Under the pieces are notes generated by a model. That model was not told the DNA's origin, did not search any database, and saw only the letters and a list, made by a program, of their open reading frames with translations. A program made the position numbers and the translations under genes. From assembly GCA_036562265.1 (NCBI GenBank), contig DATCKS010000571.1, forward strand, positions 1-13,235: 13,235 nucleotides of DNA. The letters run 5' to 3'. Positions 1 through 11,458 of the stretch are shown piece by piece; the stretch's first letter is position 1, and each line of letters starts with the position of its first letter. Source of the DNA: DASVDK01 sp036562265 [NCBI: Thermodesulfobacteriota bacterium] (GTDB lineage Bacteria; DASVDK01).

Positions 1-600
1 GTGCACGGCCGCCGTGATCGTTCGCCGTGCGCTCGCCGGCAGGGGGAAGGCGCTGCGGACGCGGACCGGGCCGCCGGCGGCGCGGGCCTCGGCCGCGAGG
101 GCGCCCGCCGTCTCGGGCGGCAGCCTTCGCAGCCGCTCGGCGAAGACCTGGGCCACCTGCTCCTCGAGGTCCGCGTCGGCGAGGTGGGCGAGCGCGCGGC
201 GGGCCACCTCGAGGAAGTGCCGGGCCGCCTGGCGCCGCAGTTCCTGGAGGAACGCCGCCCGCTCCTCCTCGAGCTGGGCCAGCCAGCGGGCGCGGGTCTC
301 CTCGACCTCCCGCCGGACGTCGGCCTCGAGCTGGCGGCCGAGCCGCTCCGCCGCCGCCTTCGCCTCGTCCATCAACCGGGTCCGGGCCGCCTCGAGCGCC
401 TCGAGCGCCTCCTCGTGGCGGCGGGCCGCCGCCTCCGCCGCCCGCGCCTTCGCGTCGGCCTCCTCGAGCCTCGCGGCGACCTCGGCCTCGCGGCGCGCCA
501 TCGCCCGCATGATCGGCCGGTAGAGGAACCGCGCGAGCAGCCAGACGAGGACGAGGAAGTTGACGATCTGGGCGACAACGGTGACCCAGTCGACGCGCAT
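1..600 (-). CDS. atpF: N-type ATPase subunit b (AtpF), 3' end cut by window edge
   Basis: This is the peripheral-stalk subunit of the membrane ATPase. It begins at ATG 600-598, three bases after the atpE stop, and stays open for 200 codons to base 1, so its C-terminus is missing. Residues 8-27 form the single N-terminal membrane helix (NFLVLVWLLARFLYRP), followed by a conserved basic turn and a long Ala/Glu/Arg-rich coiled coil (about 35-160). After a linker the chain ends in a stretch around PVRVRSAFPLP (178-188). That stretch resembles the C-terminal domain of the delta subunit. N-type operons have no atpH (delta) gene, so the b chain may carry that function; this part is inference. The Shine-Dalgarno is weak (CGGGGT), so translation is probably coupled to atpE. 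In family operons atpA and atpG follow. Confidence 0.93.
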   Translation of the reverse strand, partial: MRVDWVTVVAQIVNFLVLVWLLARFLYRPIMRAMARREAEVAARLEEADAKARAAEAAARRHEEALEALEAARTRLMDEAKAAAERLGRQLEADVRREVEETRARWLAQLEEERAAFLQELRRQAARHFLEVARRALAHLADADLEEQVAQVFAERLRRLPPETAGALAAEARAAGGPVRVRSAFPLPASARRTITAAVH

Positions 601-603
601 TCG

Positions 604-882
604 TTACCCCGAGACCTGCGCGGCCACCCGGTTCCAGAAGGGATTGGCGAAGATCAGGATCAACGACACGACGAGCGAGTAGATCCCCGACGACTCGACG
701 ATCGCCAGGCTCACGAAGAGCGTGCGCGAGATCGTGTTGGCCTCGTCGGGCTGCTGGGCGATGGCCGCGAGCCCCTGTGCGGCCGCCCGCCCCTCGCCGA
801 GTGCGGCGCCGAAGCTGCCGACGGCGACCGTGATCCCCGCCGTGATGATGGAGACCATGCCGATCAGCACAAGGTCGTTCAT
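604..882 (-). CDS. atpE: N-type ATPase subunit c (AtpE), rotor ring
   Basis: This 92-aa proteolipid is a hairpin of two membrane helices (about 4-37 and 52-82) and forms the rotor ring. The ion-binding carboxylate is E63 in helix 2, within VESSGIYS. A second carboxylate, E30, lies in helix 1 (GAALGEGRA) where Ilyobacter-type Na+ rings have Gln. With I61, S64, S65 and Y68 this gives the ligand set known from Na+ rings, with Ser in place of Thr. A related Burkholderia N-type c17 ring has been reported as proton-specific, so ion choice stays open. The polar loop reads AQQPD, lacking the Arg of the usual RQP. The ANPFW end is typical of the family. The start is ATG 882-880, which overlaps the atpB stop (ATGA), with a strong GGGAGG at 888-893 five bases upstream. 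Confidence 0.96.
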   Translation of the reverse strand: MNDLVLIGMVSIITAGITVAVGSFGAALGEGRAAAQGLAAIAQQPDEANTISRTLFVSLAIVESSGIYSLVVSLILIFANPFWNRVAAQVSG

Positions 883-1583
883 GGAGTCCTCCCGTCACGA
901 TGCCTGGCGAGCCTGCCCGGATGATGGGTGCGCGTCGCCGCGGCGATGTACACCATCGCGAGGACCGCGAAGATGTACGCCTGGATGAGCCCCGTCAGCA
1001 GACCGAAGAGCTGCATGACGATCGGAAAGAAGAACGGGGCGATGCCGACGAGGATGGCCACGATCATCGTGCCGCTCATCATGTTGCCGTAGAGCCGCAC
1101 CGCGAGCGCCACGGTCCTCGAGATCTCGCCCATGACGTTGATCGGTAGCATGAGCGGCGTCGGCTCGAGGTAGGTGCGCAGGTAGCCTCCGACCCCCTGC
1201 CGGGCCACGCCGAAGAGCGGCACCGCGACGAACACGCAGAGGGCGAGCGCCACGGTCGTCGACAGCGAGGCGGTCGGCGGGACGAAGCCGGGCACGACGC
1301 CGAGGATGCTGCTCGTCGCGATGAAGAGGAACAGCGTCCCGACGAACGGCAGGTAGACGCCCGGCTCCTGCTGGCTCACCTCGCGGATCTGGGTGTGGAT
1401 CGCGAGCACGATCACCTCGAGCAGGTTCTGCCACCGCGTGAGCCGCGTCGAGGCGCTCAGTCGTCGCGTGACCAGGTACGACACGCCGGTGAGGAGCCCC
1501 ATGACGACCCAGGTATAGGCGACCGTCGCGCTGATGCCGTACGGTCCCCATTGCCAGACGATGATCGCGTCGGTGTTCGGCAT
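879..1583 (-). CDS. atpB: N-type ATPase subunit a (AtpB), ion channel
   Basis: This is the stator channel subunit, 234 aa with five or six membrane helices. R163 in LAVRLYGNMMSG is the essential stator arginine (E. coli aR210). Q201 in LIQAYIFAVL matches E. coli aQ252 in the last helix. The segment from about 51 to 75 (RWQNLLEVIVLAIHTQIREV) is the usual amphipathic stretch before the channel helices. An open frame extends upstream of 1583, but the chosen ATG overlaps the atpR stop by one base (TGATG), has GAGGGG at 1592-1597, and gives the family's normal N-terminus. The far upstream residues are only low-complexity Arg/Gly/Pro read from atpR in another frame. Its stop overlaps the atpE start by four bases. 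Confidence 0.96.
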   Translation of the reverse strand: MPNTDAIIVWQWGPYGISATVAYTWVVMGLLTGVSYLVTRRLSASTRLTRWQNLLEVIVLAIHTQIREVSQQEPGVYLPFVGTLFLFIATSSILGVVPGFVPPTASLSTTVALALCVFVAVPLFGVARQGVGGYLRTYLEPTPLMLPINVMGEISRTVALAVRLYGNMMSGTMIVAILVGIAPFFFPIVMQLFGLLTGLIQAYIFAVLAMVYIAAATRTHHPGRLARHRDGRTP

Positions 1584-1909
1584 CAGGAGCGCCCCTCGTG
1601 CCGGGCGGCCCGTGCCGACGGCCGGCCCGGCCCGCCGAGCCCGCGGCGCGCGGCGCCGACGGCGGCGGTCCTCACCACGAGGAGCCCCGCCGTCGCCGCC
1701 GCGAGCCGCTCCCACCGGCCGTCCATGACCAGGAGGATCCCGACCGCGAGCACCGCGAACCGAACGGCGGCGCCGGCGACGAGCCAGCGCACCGGCGCGG
1801 CGACCCGGTGGAGCCGGCGCACCTGGAGCCAGAGCCCGCCGAAGTGGACGGCACCGAGCGCCGTGCCGGCGAGGAACGGGAGGACGAGGTCCCGTGCGTC
1901 AATCATCAT
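1583..1909 (-). CDS. atpR: N-type ATPase membrane subunit AtpR
   Basis: This 108-aa protein has three predicted membrane segments: about 8-30 (LVLPFLAGTALGAVHFGGLW), 39-62 and 69-86. A basic tail follows. Identification rests on position between atpQ and atpB, the length, and the three-helix plan with arginines inside or at the ends of helices (for example R45 in AGAAVRFAV and R80 near helix 3). AtpR occurs only in N-type operons and is usually proposed as a helper in ring or stator assembly; its biochemical role is not established. Two consecutive ATGs (1909 and 1906) are possible starts. GGAGAG at 1915-1920 lies 5 and 8 nt away respectively, so either works. The gene overlaps the end of atpQ by 8-11 bases and atpB by one. 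Confidence 0.85.
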   Translation of the reverse strand: MMIDARDLVLPFLAGTALGAVHFGGLWLQVRRLHRVAAPVRWLVAGAAVRFAVLAVGILLVMDGRWERLAAATAGLLVVRTAAVGAARRGLGGPGRPSARAARHEGRS

Positions 1910-2185
1910 CGCGACTCTCCCGCGACACCCAGTACCAGGCGTTCAGGCACCCCAGGGCGACGCCGCCGAGGAGGCCCGCCAGGGTCCACGAGATCGGCCC
2001 CGGGAAGCGGTGGTCGAGCCAGACGCCGAGGGCGATGCCGAGGAGCGTCGGCACCGCGACCGACCAGCCGACGAGACCGAACATGCCGAGGCCGAACCAG
2101 ACCCCTCTGCGGCCGGCAAGGCGGGCACGGCGCTTGCGCCTCGCCTTGCGGCCGATCGTCTCCTGGACCGAGGGCCGCCGCCGCG

Positions 2186-2189
<4 letters not shown>
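1899..2189 (-). CDS. atpQ: N-type ATPase membrane subunit AtpQ (AtpI-like)
   Basis: This 96-aa protein has a very basic N-terminus (about 1-29, many Arg/Lys) and two membrane helices (about 31-56, VGWSVAVPTLLGIALGVW, and 68-89, SWTLAGLLGGVALGCLNAWYW). A short acidic tail ends in DDD. The pattern fits the AtpI/AtpQ family (F-ATPase gene 1 type), known as a small accessory protein with a proposed role in c-ring assembly or cation supply. The frame is open far upstream, but those residues are a shadow of atpC. GTG 2189-2187 is chosen because it forms a four-base GTGA overlap with the atpC stop, repeating the junction style of the operon. The upstream GAGGG is distant, so coupling to atpC translation is likely. 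Confidence 0.87.
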
Positions 2190-7689
<5,500 letters not shown>

Positions 7690-7693
<4 letters not shown>

Positions 7694-8574
7694 ACCCGTT
7701 TCCGTCGATCCTGGTGCCGCTCGACGGCTCGAGCACCGCCGCGCGGAGTCTCGGGTGCGCCACCTGGCTCGCCCGTCGTCTCGGCTCCCGGCTGCACGTC
7801 CTCAACGCGGGCCCCGATCCGCTGCCGGCTCGCGAGGCGCTCGCGCACCTCAAGGTCCCCGAAGAGGCGTGGCCGCTCGTCGTGCTGCACCAGGCGCCGA
7901 CCCACCCGGCCGACGCCGTCCTCGAGGCGATCGCCCAGTACGAGATCGGGCTCGTCGTGATGACGGCACGCGGCAAGACGGTCGAGGCCGAGGAGACGGG
8001 CGACACGACCCGCCTCGTCGGACACGTGACGCACGCCGTCCTCGAGCGGAGCCCGGTGCCGGTGCTGCTCCTGCCGCCGGCCTACCGCGAGGACCTGCCG
8101 TGGACGCGCGTCCTCGTCCCGGTGAGCGGCGAGGCCGAGGCGGACGCCGCGCTGACCCTCGCGGTCCGGCTCGCCAAGGCGCTCGACCTCGGGGTCCACG
8201 TCGTGCACGTGATCCCGCCGGAGGACGGCGAGGCCGACCTCGCTGCCAGGGCGCGCTACGCGGACGCCCTCCACCACGAGTACCCGTGCCAGCTCAAGGA
8301 GGTCGTCAGCCGCGCCCTCGCCGACTGCACCCCGGAGGAGCATTGCCGCGTCGAGGACGTGGCGCTGAGTTACGGCGAGGTCGGCACCGAACTCCTCGCC
8401 CTGATCGAGCGCAAGCGGGTGAGCCTGCTCGTGATCGGCTGGCACGGGTGTCTCGCGAGCGGCCGCGCTCCGGTGCTCAGGCGCCTGATCGAGTCGGTCA
8501 CCGCCCCGCTCCTCCTCGTCAAGCCGGCCGAGCCGCAGCCGTTCCGGCTCAAGGTCGGCGAGGAGATCGCGTGA
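7690..8574 (+). CDS. Tandem-domain universal stress protein
   Basis: This 294-aa protein has two universal stress domains, about 1-131 (opening FPSILVPLDGSSTAARS) and 137-280 (opening WTRVLVPVSGEAEADAA). In domain 1 the usual G-2x-G-9x-G-S stretch is replaced by a longer loop, TARGKTVEAEETGDTTRLVGH (about 92-112), with GH in place of GS. In domain 2 it reads IGWHGCLASGRAPVLRRL with no Gly-Ser. Both sites therefore look degenerate and may not bind ATP in the normal way. It begins at ATG 7690, which overlaps the HAD-GH65 stop (ATGA) with GGAGGAG just before it, so the two genes are an operon. It is likely made together with the phosphorylase; its target is unknown. Confidence 0.9.
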
Positions 8575-8575
8575 C

Positions 8576-8583
8576 GGGCGCCC
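8576..8583. other. 8-bp perfect palindrome filling a convergent gene gap
   Basis: GGGCGCCC occupies almost the whole 9-bp space between the plus-strand stress-protein stop (8572-8574) and the minus-strand transporter stop (8584-8586). It is too short and lacks a T run, so it is not an intrinsic terminator. It may be chance in GC-rich DNA. Confidence 0.3.
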
Positions 8584-10113
8584 TCAGAGGTCGAGGCCGA
8601 GCGCCGGGCCGGCGACGAAGTAGCCGACCAGCGACACGAGCACGATCCCGATCAGGTTCAACCAGAACCCGGCGCGGACCATCTGCCCGAGTCGCACGTG
8701 GCCCGACCCGAACACGATCGCGTTGGGCGGCGTCGCCACCGGGAGCATGAACGCGAAGCTCGCCCCGAGCGTCGCCGGGACCAGCAGCAGCGTCGGGTCG
8801 AGCCCCAGCGCCGCCGAGACCCCCGCCCCGCCGAGGACCGGCATCATCGTGGTGGCCACCGCCGTGTTGCTCGTCAGCTCGGTCAGGAAGATCACGACCG
8901 TCGTGACCGCCACCACCACGAGAAAGGGGTGTACGCCACGGAGCGACTCGAAGCTGCCGCCGATGAAGCGGTCCACGCCGGTTCCCTGGATCGCCGCGGC
9001 GAGGCTCAAGCCGCCCCCGAAGAGGACGAGGATCCCCCAGGGGAGCCTCGACGCCGTCTCCCAGTCCATGGCGAACGTGCGGGTCCGGACGTCGACGGGG
9101 ATCAGGAAGAGGGTGCCGGCCGCGATGACGGCGATCCCCTCGTCGGTGAGCCCGGTGAGTCCGGTGAGCGCCACGATGCCGGGCCTCGCGACCCACGCGA
9201 GCGCCGTCAGCGCGAAGACGACCGCCACGACCCGCTCGCCGCGGCTCATCGGCCCGAGCCGGTCAAGCTCGTCCCGGATCAGCTGCCGCCCGCCCGGGAC
9301 GCGGCCGAGCCGCACGGGGAACGCCACCGCGGTCAGGTAGAGCCACGCGAGCGGGAGGAACACCGCGACGAGCGGCAGCCCAACCGCGAACCACGTCCCG
9401 AAGCCGATCTCCTGCCCGTAGGCGCGCTCGACGTACCCTTTGAGGACGGCGTTCGGCGGCGTCCCGATCAGAGTTGCCACGCCGCCGATGGTTGCGGCGT
9501 AGGCGATGCCGAGCACGAGCGCCGCGGCGAAGTCGGCCCCCGGCTGCCCCGCCCCCTCCTCCGCTCGCGCACGCACCAGGCGGATCACGCTCGCGCCGAT
9601 CGGCAGCATGATGGCGACCGTGGCGGTATTGGAGACCCACATGCTCATCGCCGCCGAGGCGAGCATGAAGCCGGCGACGAGCCGGCGCGGCCCGGTGCCG
9701 ACCATCAGGACGGTCGCGAGCGCGATCCGCCGGCTCAGTCCCCAGCGCTCCATGCCGAGGCCGAGGACGAACCCGCCCATGAAGAGGAAGATCACCGGGT
9801 CGGCGTACGGCTCGGCCGCCTCGCGGATCGTCCGGGCGCCGAGGAGCGGCAGGGACGCGATCGGGACCAGCGCCGTGGCGGCGAGCGGCACCGCCTCGGT
9901 GAGCCAGAAGACGGCCATCAGCACGCCGACGCCCGCGACGACGCGCCCCTCCTGGGTCAGCCCCCGGCCCCCCTCCGCCGCCTCGGGGGCCAGGAGGTAC
10001 ACGGCCAGCCCGAGCACCGGGCCGGCCGCGAGCCCCGCCCACTGGACGCCGACCTGGACCCGGCCGGCCGGCTCCGGCTCCGGCGGGCCGGGGAGGTCGC
10101 CTGCCGCGTTCAG
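8584..10113 (-). CDS. DASS (SLC13/INDY-type) anion or dicarboxylate transporter
   Basis: This polytopic carrier is about 509 aa with roughly eleven membrane segments. It shows both SNT motifs of the divalent anion:Na+ symporter family, S161-N162-T163 (SNTATVAIMLP) and S415-N416-T417 (SNTAVATTMMP). Each sits in one of the two inverted halves and is followed by TPPN (in IGTPPNAV and VATPPNAIV). Residues 451-467 fit the family signature ending in PPNAIV. Typical substrates are succinate, malate, citrate or sulfate; the choice cannot be read here. The start is uncertain. No ATG, GTG or TTG exists in frame between the upstream gene's stop and a GTG at 10017, which would cut helix 1. I therefore place it at CTG 10113, a CTGA overlap with the HPF stop. 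GTG 10017 would give 477 aa. The frame also stays open upstream. Confidence 0.88.
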   Translation of the reverse strand: MNAAGDLPGPPEPEPAGRVQVGVQWAGLAAGPVLGLAVYLLAPEAAEGGRGLTQEGRVVAGVGVLMAVFWLTEAVPLAATALVPIASLPLLGARTIREAAEPYADPVIFLFMGGFVLGLGMERWGLSRRIALATVLMVGTGPRRLVAGFMLASAAMSMWVSNTATVAIMLPIGASVIRLVRARAEEGAGQPGADFAAALVLGIAYAATIGGVATLIGTPPNAVLKGYVERAYGQEIGFGTWFAVGLPLVAVFLPLAWLYLTAVAFPVRLGRVPGGRQLIRDELDRLGPMSRGERVVAVVFALTALAWVARPGIVALTGLTGLTDEGIAVIAAGTLFLIPVDVRTRTFAMDWETASRLPWGILVLFGGGLSLAAAIQGTGVDRFIGGSFESLRGVHPFLVVVAVTTVVIFLTELTSNTAVATTMMPVLGGAGVSAALGLDPTLLLVPATLGASFAFMLPVATPPNAIVFGSGHVRLGQMVRAGFWLNLIGIVLVSLVGYFVAGPALGLDL

Positions 10114-10421
10114 CGCTGGCCGAGCCGCCCGAGCGTGCTGTCGAGCGCGCGCTCGAGCTTGCGGGTGGCGCCGTCGATCGCCTGCCGCATCGTCTCGGCC
10201 TGGTCGCTCGCCGCGACCGGATCGAGCCCGGCGAGGCGCGCCTCCAGGACGCAGCGCTTGTCCTCGCCCGACTTGAGGGCGTTCACGTCGCTCAGATGGA
10301 CCTCCAGGCGCGTGATGCGATCGGCGAAGCGGGCGAACGCCTCCCGCATCATGACCTCGACCTCGCGGGCCAGGCTCTCGCCCCCCCGGATCCTGCCATC
10401 GGTGTTGACCTGAACGTGCAC
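10110..10421 (-). CDS. HPF/RaiA-family ribosome-associated protein (short form)
   Basis: This 103-aa protein resembles the short hibernation-promoting-factor/RaiA (sigma-54 modulation) group. It has a first strand MHVQVNTDGRI, a helix (about 16-33) and the strand RITRLEVHLSDVNA (36-49). The segment DKRCVLEARLAGLDPVA (55-71) follows, then a C-terminal helix with a DGATRKLERALDSTLGRL ending that is usual in this subgroup. Such proteins bind the small ribosomal subunit and shut down or protect ribosomes in stress and stationary phase. The start is GTG 10421-10419, backed by a strong GGAGGAGG at 10428-10435 six bases upstream. The gene is co-transcribed with the transporter, whose start region overlaps its stop. 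The long C-terminal dimerisation domain of long HPF is absent. Confidence 0.85.
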   Translation of the reverse strand: MHVQVNTDGRIRGGESLAREVEVMMREAFARFADRITRLEVHLSDVNALKSGEDKRCVLEARLAGLDPVAASDQAETMRQAIDGATRKLERALDSTLGRLGQR

Positions 10422-10975
10422 GGGTGTCCTCCTCCGAGTCGCGCTCCCTCCGGTACCGCCCGGCGTCGACCTCGTCCACGGCGCCGACGGCGCGCCACGG
10501 CCCGGCCGAGCGGTCGCTCCGGCGCAGCCACGAGCAACCGGTTTCGTCGACGCTCATCGCACATTCGATGCCGGGCGCCGGCGTCCGGCAAGGGCTCGAA
10601 ATCGCTCGCGCTCGCTCCGGAGGCCCCAACGGAGCCGGGACCTCGCTGCCCCGGTGCGGGGCCCGAAAGCCCCACCCCGCCGCCATGTCGGCCTCGGAGG
10701 CAGCGCCCGGCAGGCAAGGAAGCCCCTGCAGGGCCGGCGCCCCCGCAACGGGCGGTCCGCGAGGCGCGATGCCGGCGAGCGCCGTCACCGACCGCACTGT
10801 GCGGCCACGGTAGCGGTGGGCCGACCGGGCCGGCCGCGTGGGTCCCCGCACAAGTCTGCGGAACACCCCACGTTCTTGTGGCACGATGCCCGAGGTCCGT
10901 ACCGGCTCGTGTCTTGCTGGGAGGGACCCCTCCTACGGTTCGGCCTGGCCGACGAACGGACAGCAGGAGTCGTCG
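10422..10975. other. 554-bp region without a convincing gene
   Basis: This lies between divergent HPF (minus) and the helix-turn-helix gene (plus), so it should hold both promoters, but I see no clean sigma-70 boxes. It contains an 8-bp palindrome AACCGGTT at 10536-10543, a GGGGC/GCCCC hairpin at 10658-10673 without a T run, and a 6+1+6 dyad CCGCAC-T-GTGCGG at 10792-10804. A nested stem lies at 10837-10872 and a GGAGG/CCTCC hairpin at 10920-10933. A minus-strand frame from ATG 10557 to about 10422 has coding-like third positions but no stop before it enters HPF. No tRNA-like or transposon-like sequence was found. Confidence 0.6.
10837..10872 (+). other. Nested stem-loop upstream of HTH gene
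   Basis: An outer 6-bp stem CGTGGG/CCCACG (10837-10842 with 10867-10872) encloses an inner 5-bp stem CCGCA/TGCGG (10846-10850 with 10857-10861), with a CAAGTC loop and an asymmetric internal loop (TCC against AACAC). It ends about 100 nt before the helix-turn-helix gene. It could be part of an untranslated leader or a protein-binding dyad. TTCTT follows, which is too weak a T run for a terminator, and no plus-strand gene lies upstream to need one. Confidence 0.35.
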
Positions 10976-11368
10976 ATGGCGCGTCGACGCCGAAGCCCGC
11001 CCACCCTGCTCACGCTCCACGATGCCGCCGCTGCGGTCGGCCTGAGCGTCCCGACCCTCCGCCGGCACATCCGATCGGGCAGGCTTCGGGCGGAGCGCAT
11101 CCGGGGCAAGTACGGCCCCGAGTACCGCGTCGACGCGCGAGCGCTTGCCGTTCTCGGCCTCCCGGTCACGCTGCCGCCCCCTCGTCCACCCGCCGTCGCG
11201 CCGCCCAGGCGACACGCCGGCGTGGAGCCGGACGCGCTGGCGAGGCTGCTCGCCGAGCTTGCCGCGCTGCGTCAAGAGCTTCGCGACCTCGGCAGGGCGA
11301 TCGCCGAACTCACCGACAGGCTCCCCCGCGCCGAGCCGGCTCGATCTCGTCGCGCGCGGCGACGGTAG
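10976..11368 (+). CDS. Small MerR/excisionase-type helix-turn-helix protein with coiled-coil tail
   Basis: This 130-aa probable DNA-binding protein has a basic start (MARRRR). A winged helix-turn-helix of the MerR/excisionase (HTH_17) type follows at about 11-60: TLHDAAAAVGLSVPTLRRHIRSG, then a wing LRAERIRGKYGPEYRVDARAL. A Pro-rich linker (63-78) leads to a heptad-like helix (about 84-116, LARLLAELAALRQELRDL) that should dimerise, and a basic tail. It starts at ATG 10976 with AGGAG at 10965-10969. An in-frame upstream extension to 10838 is less likely because it lacks a ribosome site and domain content. The ligand or target is unknown. It could regulate the kinase downstream, or act as a small chromosomal or plasmid-type regulator; no integrase is nearby to suggest an excisionase. 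Confidence 0.8.
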   Translation: MARRRRSPPTLLTLHDAAAAVGLSVPTLRRHIRSGRLRAERIRGKYGPEYRVDARALAVLGLPVTLPPPRPPAVAPPRRHAGVEPDALARLLAELAALRQELRDLGRAIAELTDRLPRAEPARSRRARRR

Positions 11369-11424
11369 CGCTCGCCCTTCCAGCAGACGGGAGGTTCGCT
11401 CCGCCTCGGGACTCCGGTTCCCTC

Positions 11425-11452
11425 TTGTCAGTCGCGAGCGGCTCGATATAGT
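11425..11452 (+). promoter_or_regulatory. Sigma-70-type promoter for the histidine kinase leader
   Basis: The -35 box TTGTCA (11425-11430) and -10 box TATAGT (11447-11452) each match the consensus at five of six positions, with a 16-bp spacer. They lie in the only AT-rich stretch of the neighbourhood. A start near 11459 is expected. It follows the helix-turn-helix stop by 57 bp and points at the kinase. Confidence 0.65.
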
Positions 11453-11458
11453 GTAATT

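Noticed and set aside
879-1715. Longer AtpB from 1715
   Set aside because: The extra 44 residues are Arg/Gly-rich shadow of atpR; the ATG at 1583 has a ribosome site and coupling overlap.
10658-10673. GGGGC-CCGAAA-GCCCC hairpin as an intrinsic terminator
   Set aside because: No T run on either strand and no gene ending beside it.
10424-10813. Plus-strand open frame of 129 codons starting 3 nt from HPF
   Set aside because: No ribosome site, low-complexity Ser/Arg/Pro/Ala product and worsening third-position pattern after the first third; treated as non-coding.
8584-10884. Transporter reading from an ATG at 10884 as one 766-aa protein
   Set aside because: It would read through the well supported HPF gene in another frame with low-complexity residues; normal family length is reached from about 10113.
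10879-10894. TGGCACG as a third sigma-54 promoter ahead of the helix-turn-helix gene
   Set aside because: Perfect -24 half, but the -12 position reads CCGAG with no GC at the required spacing.
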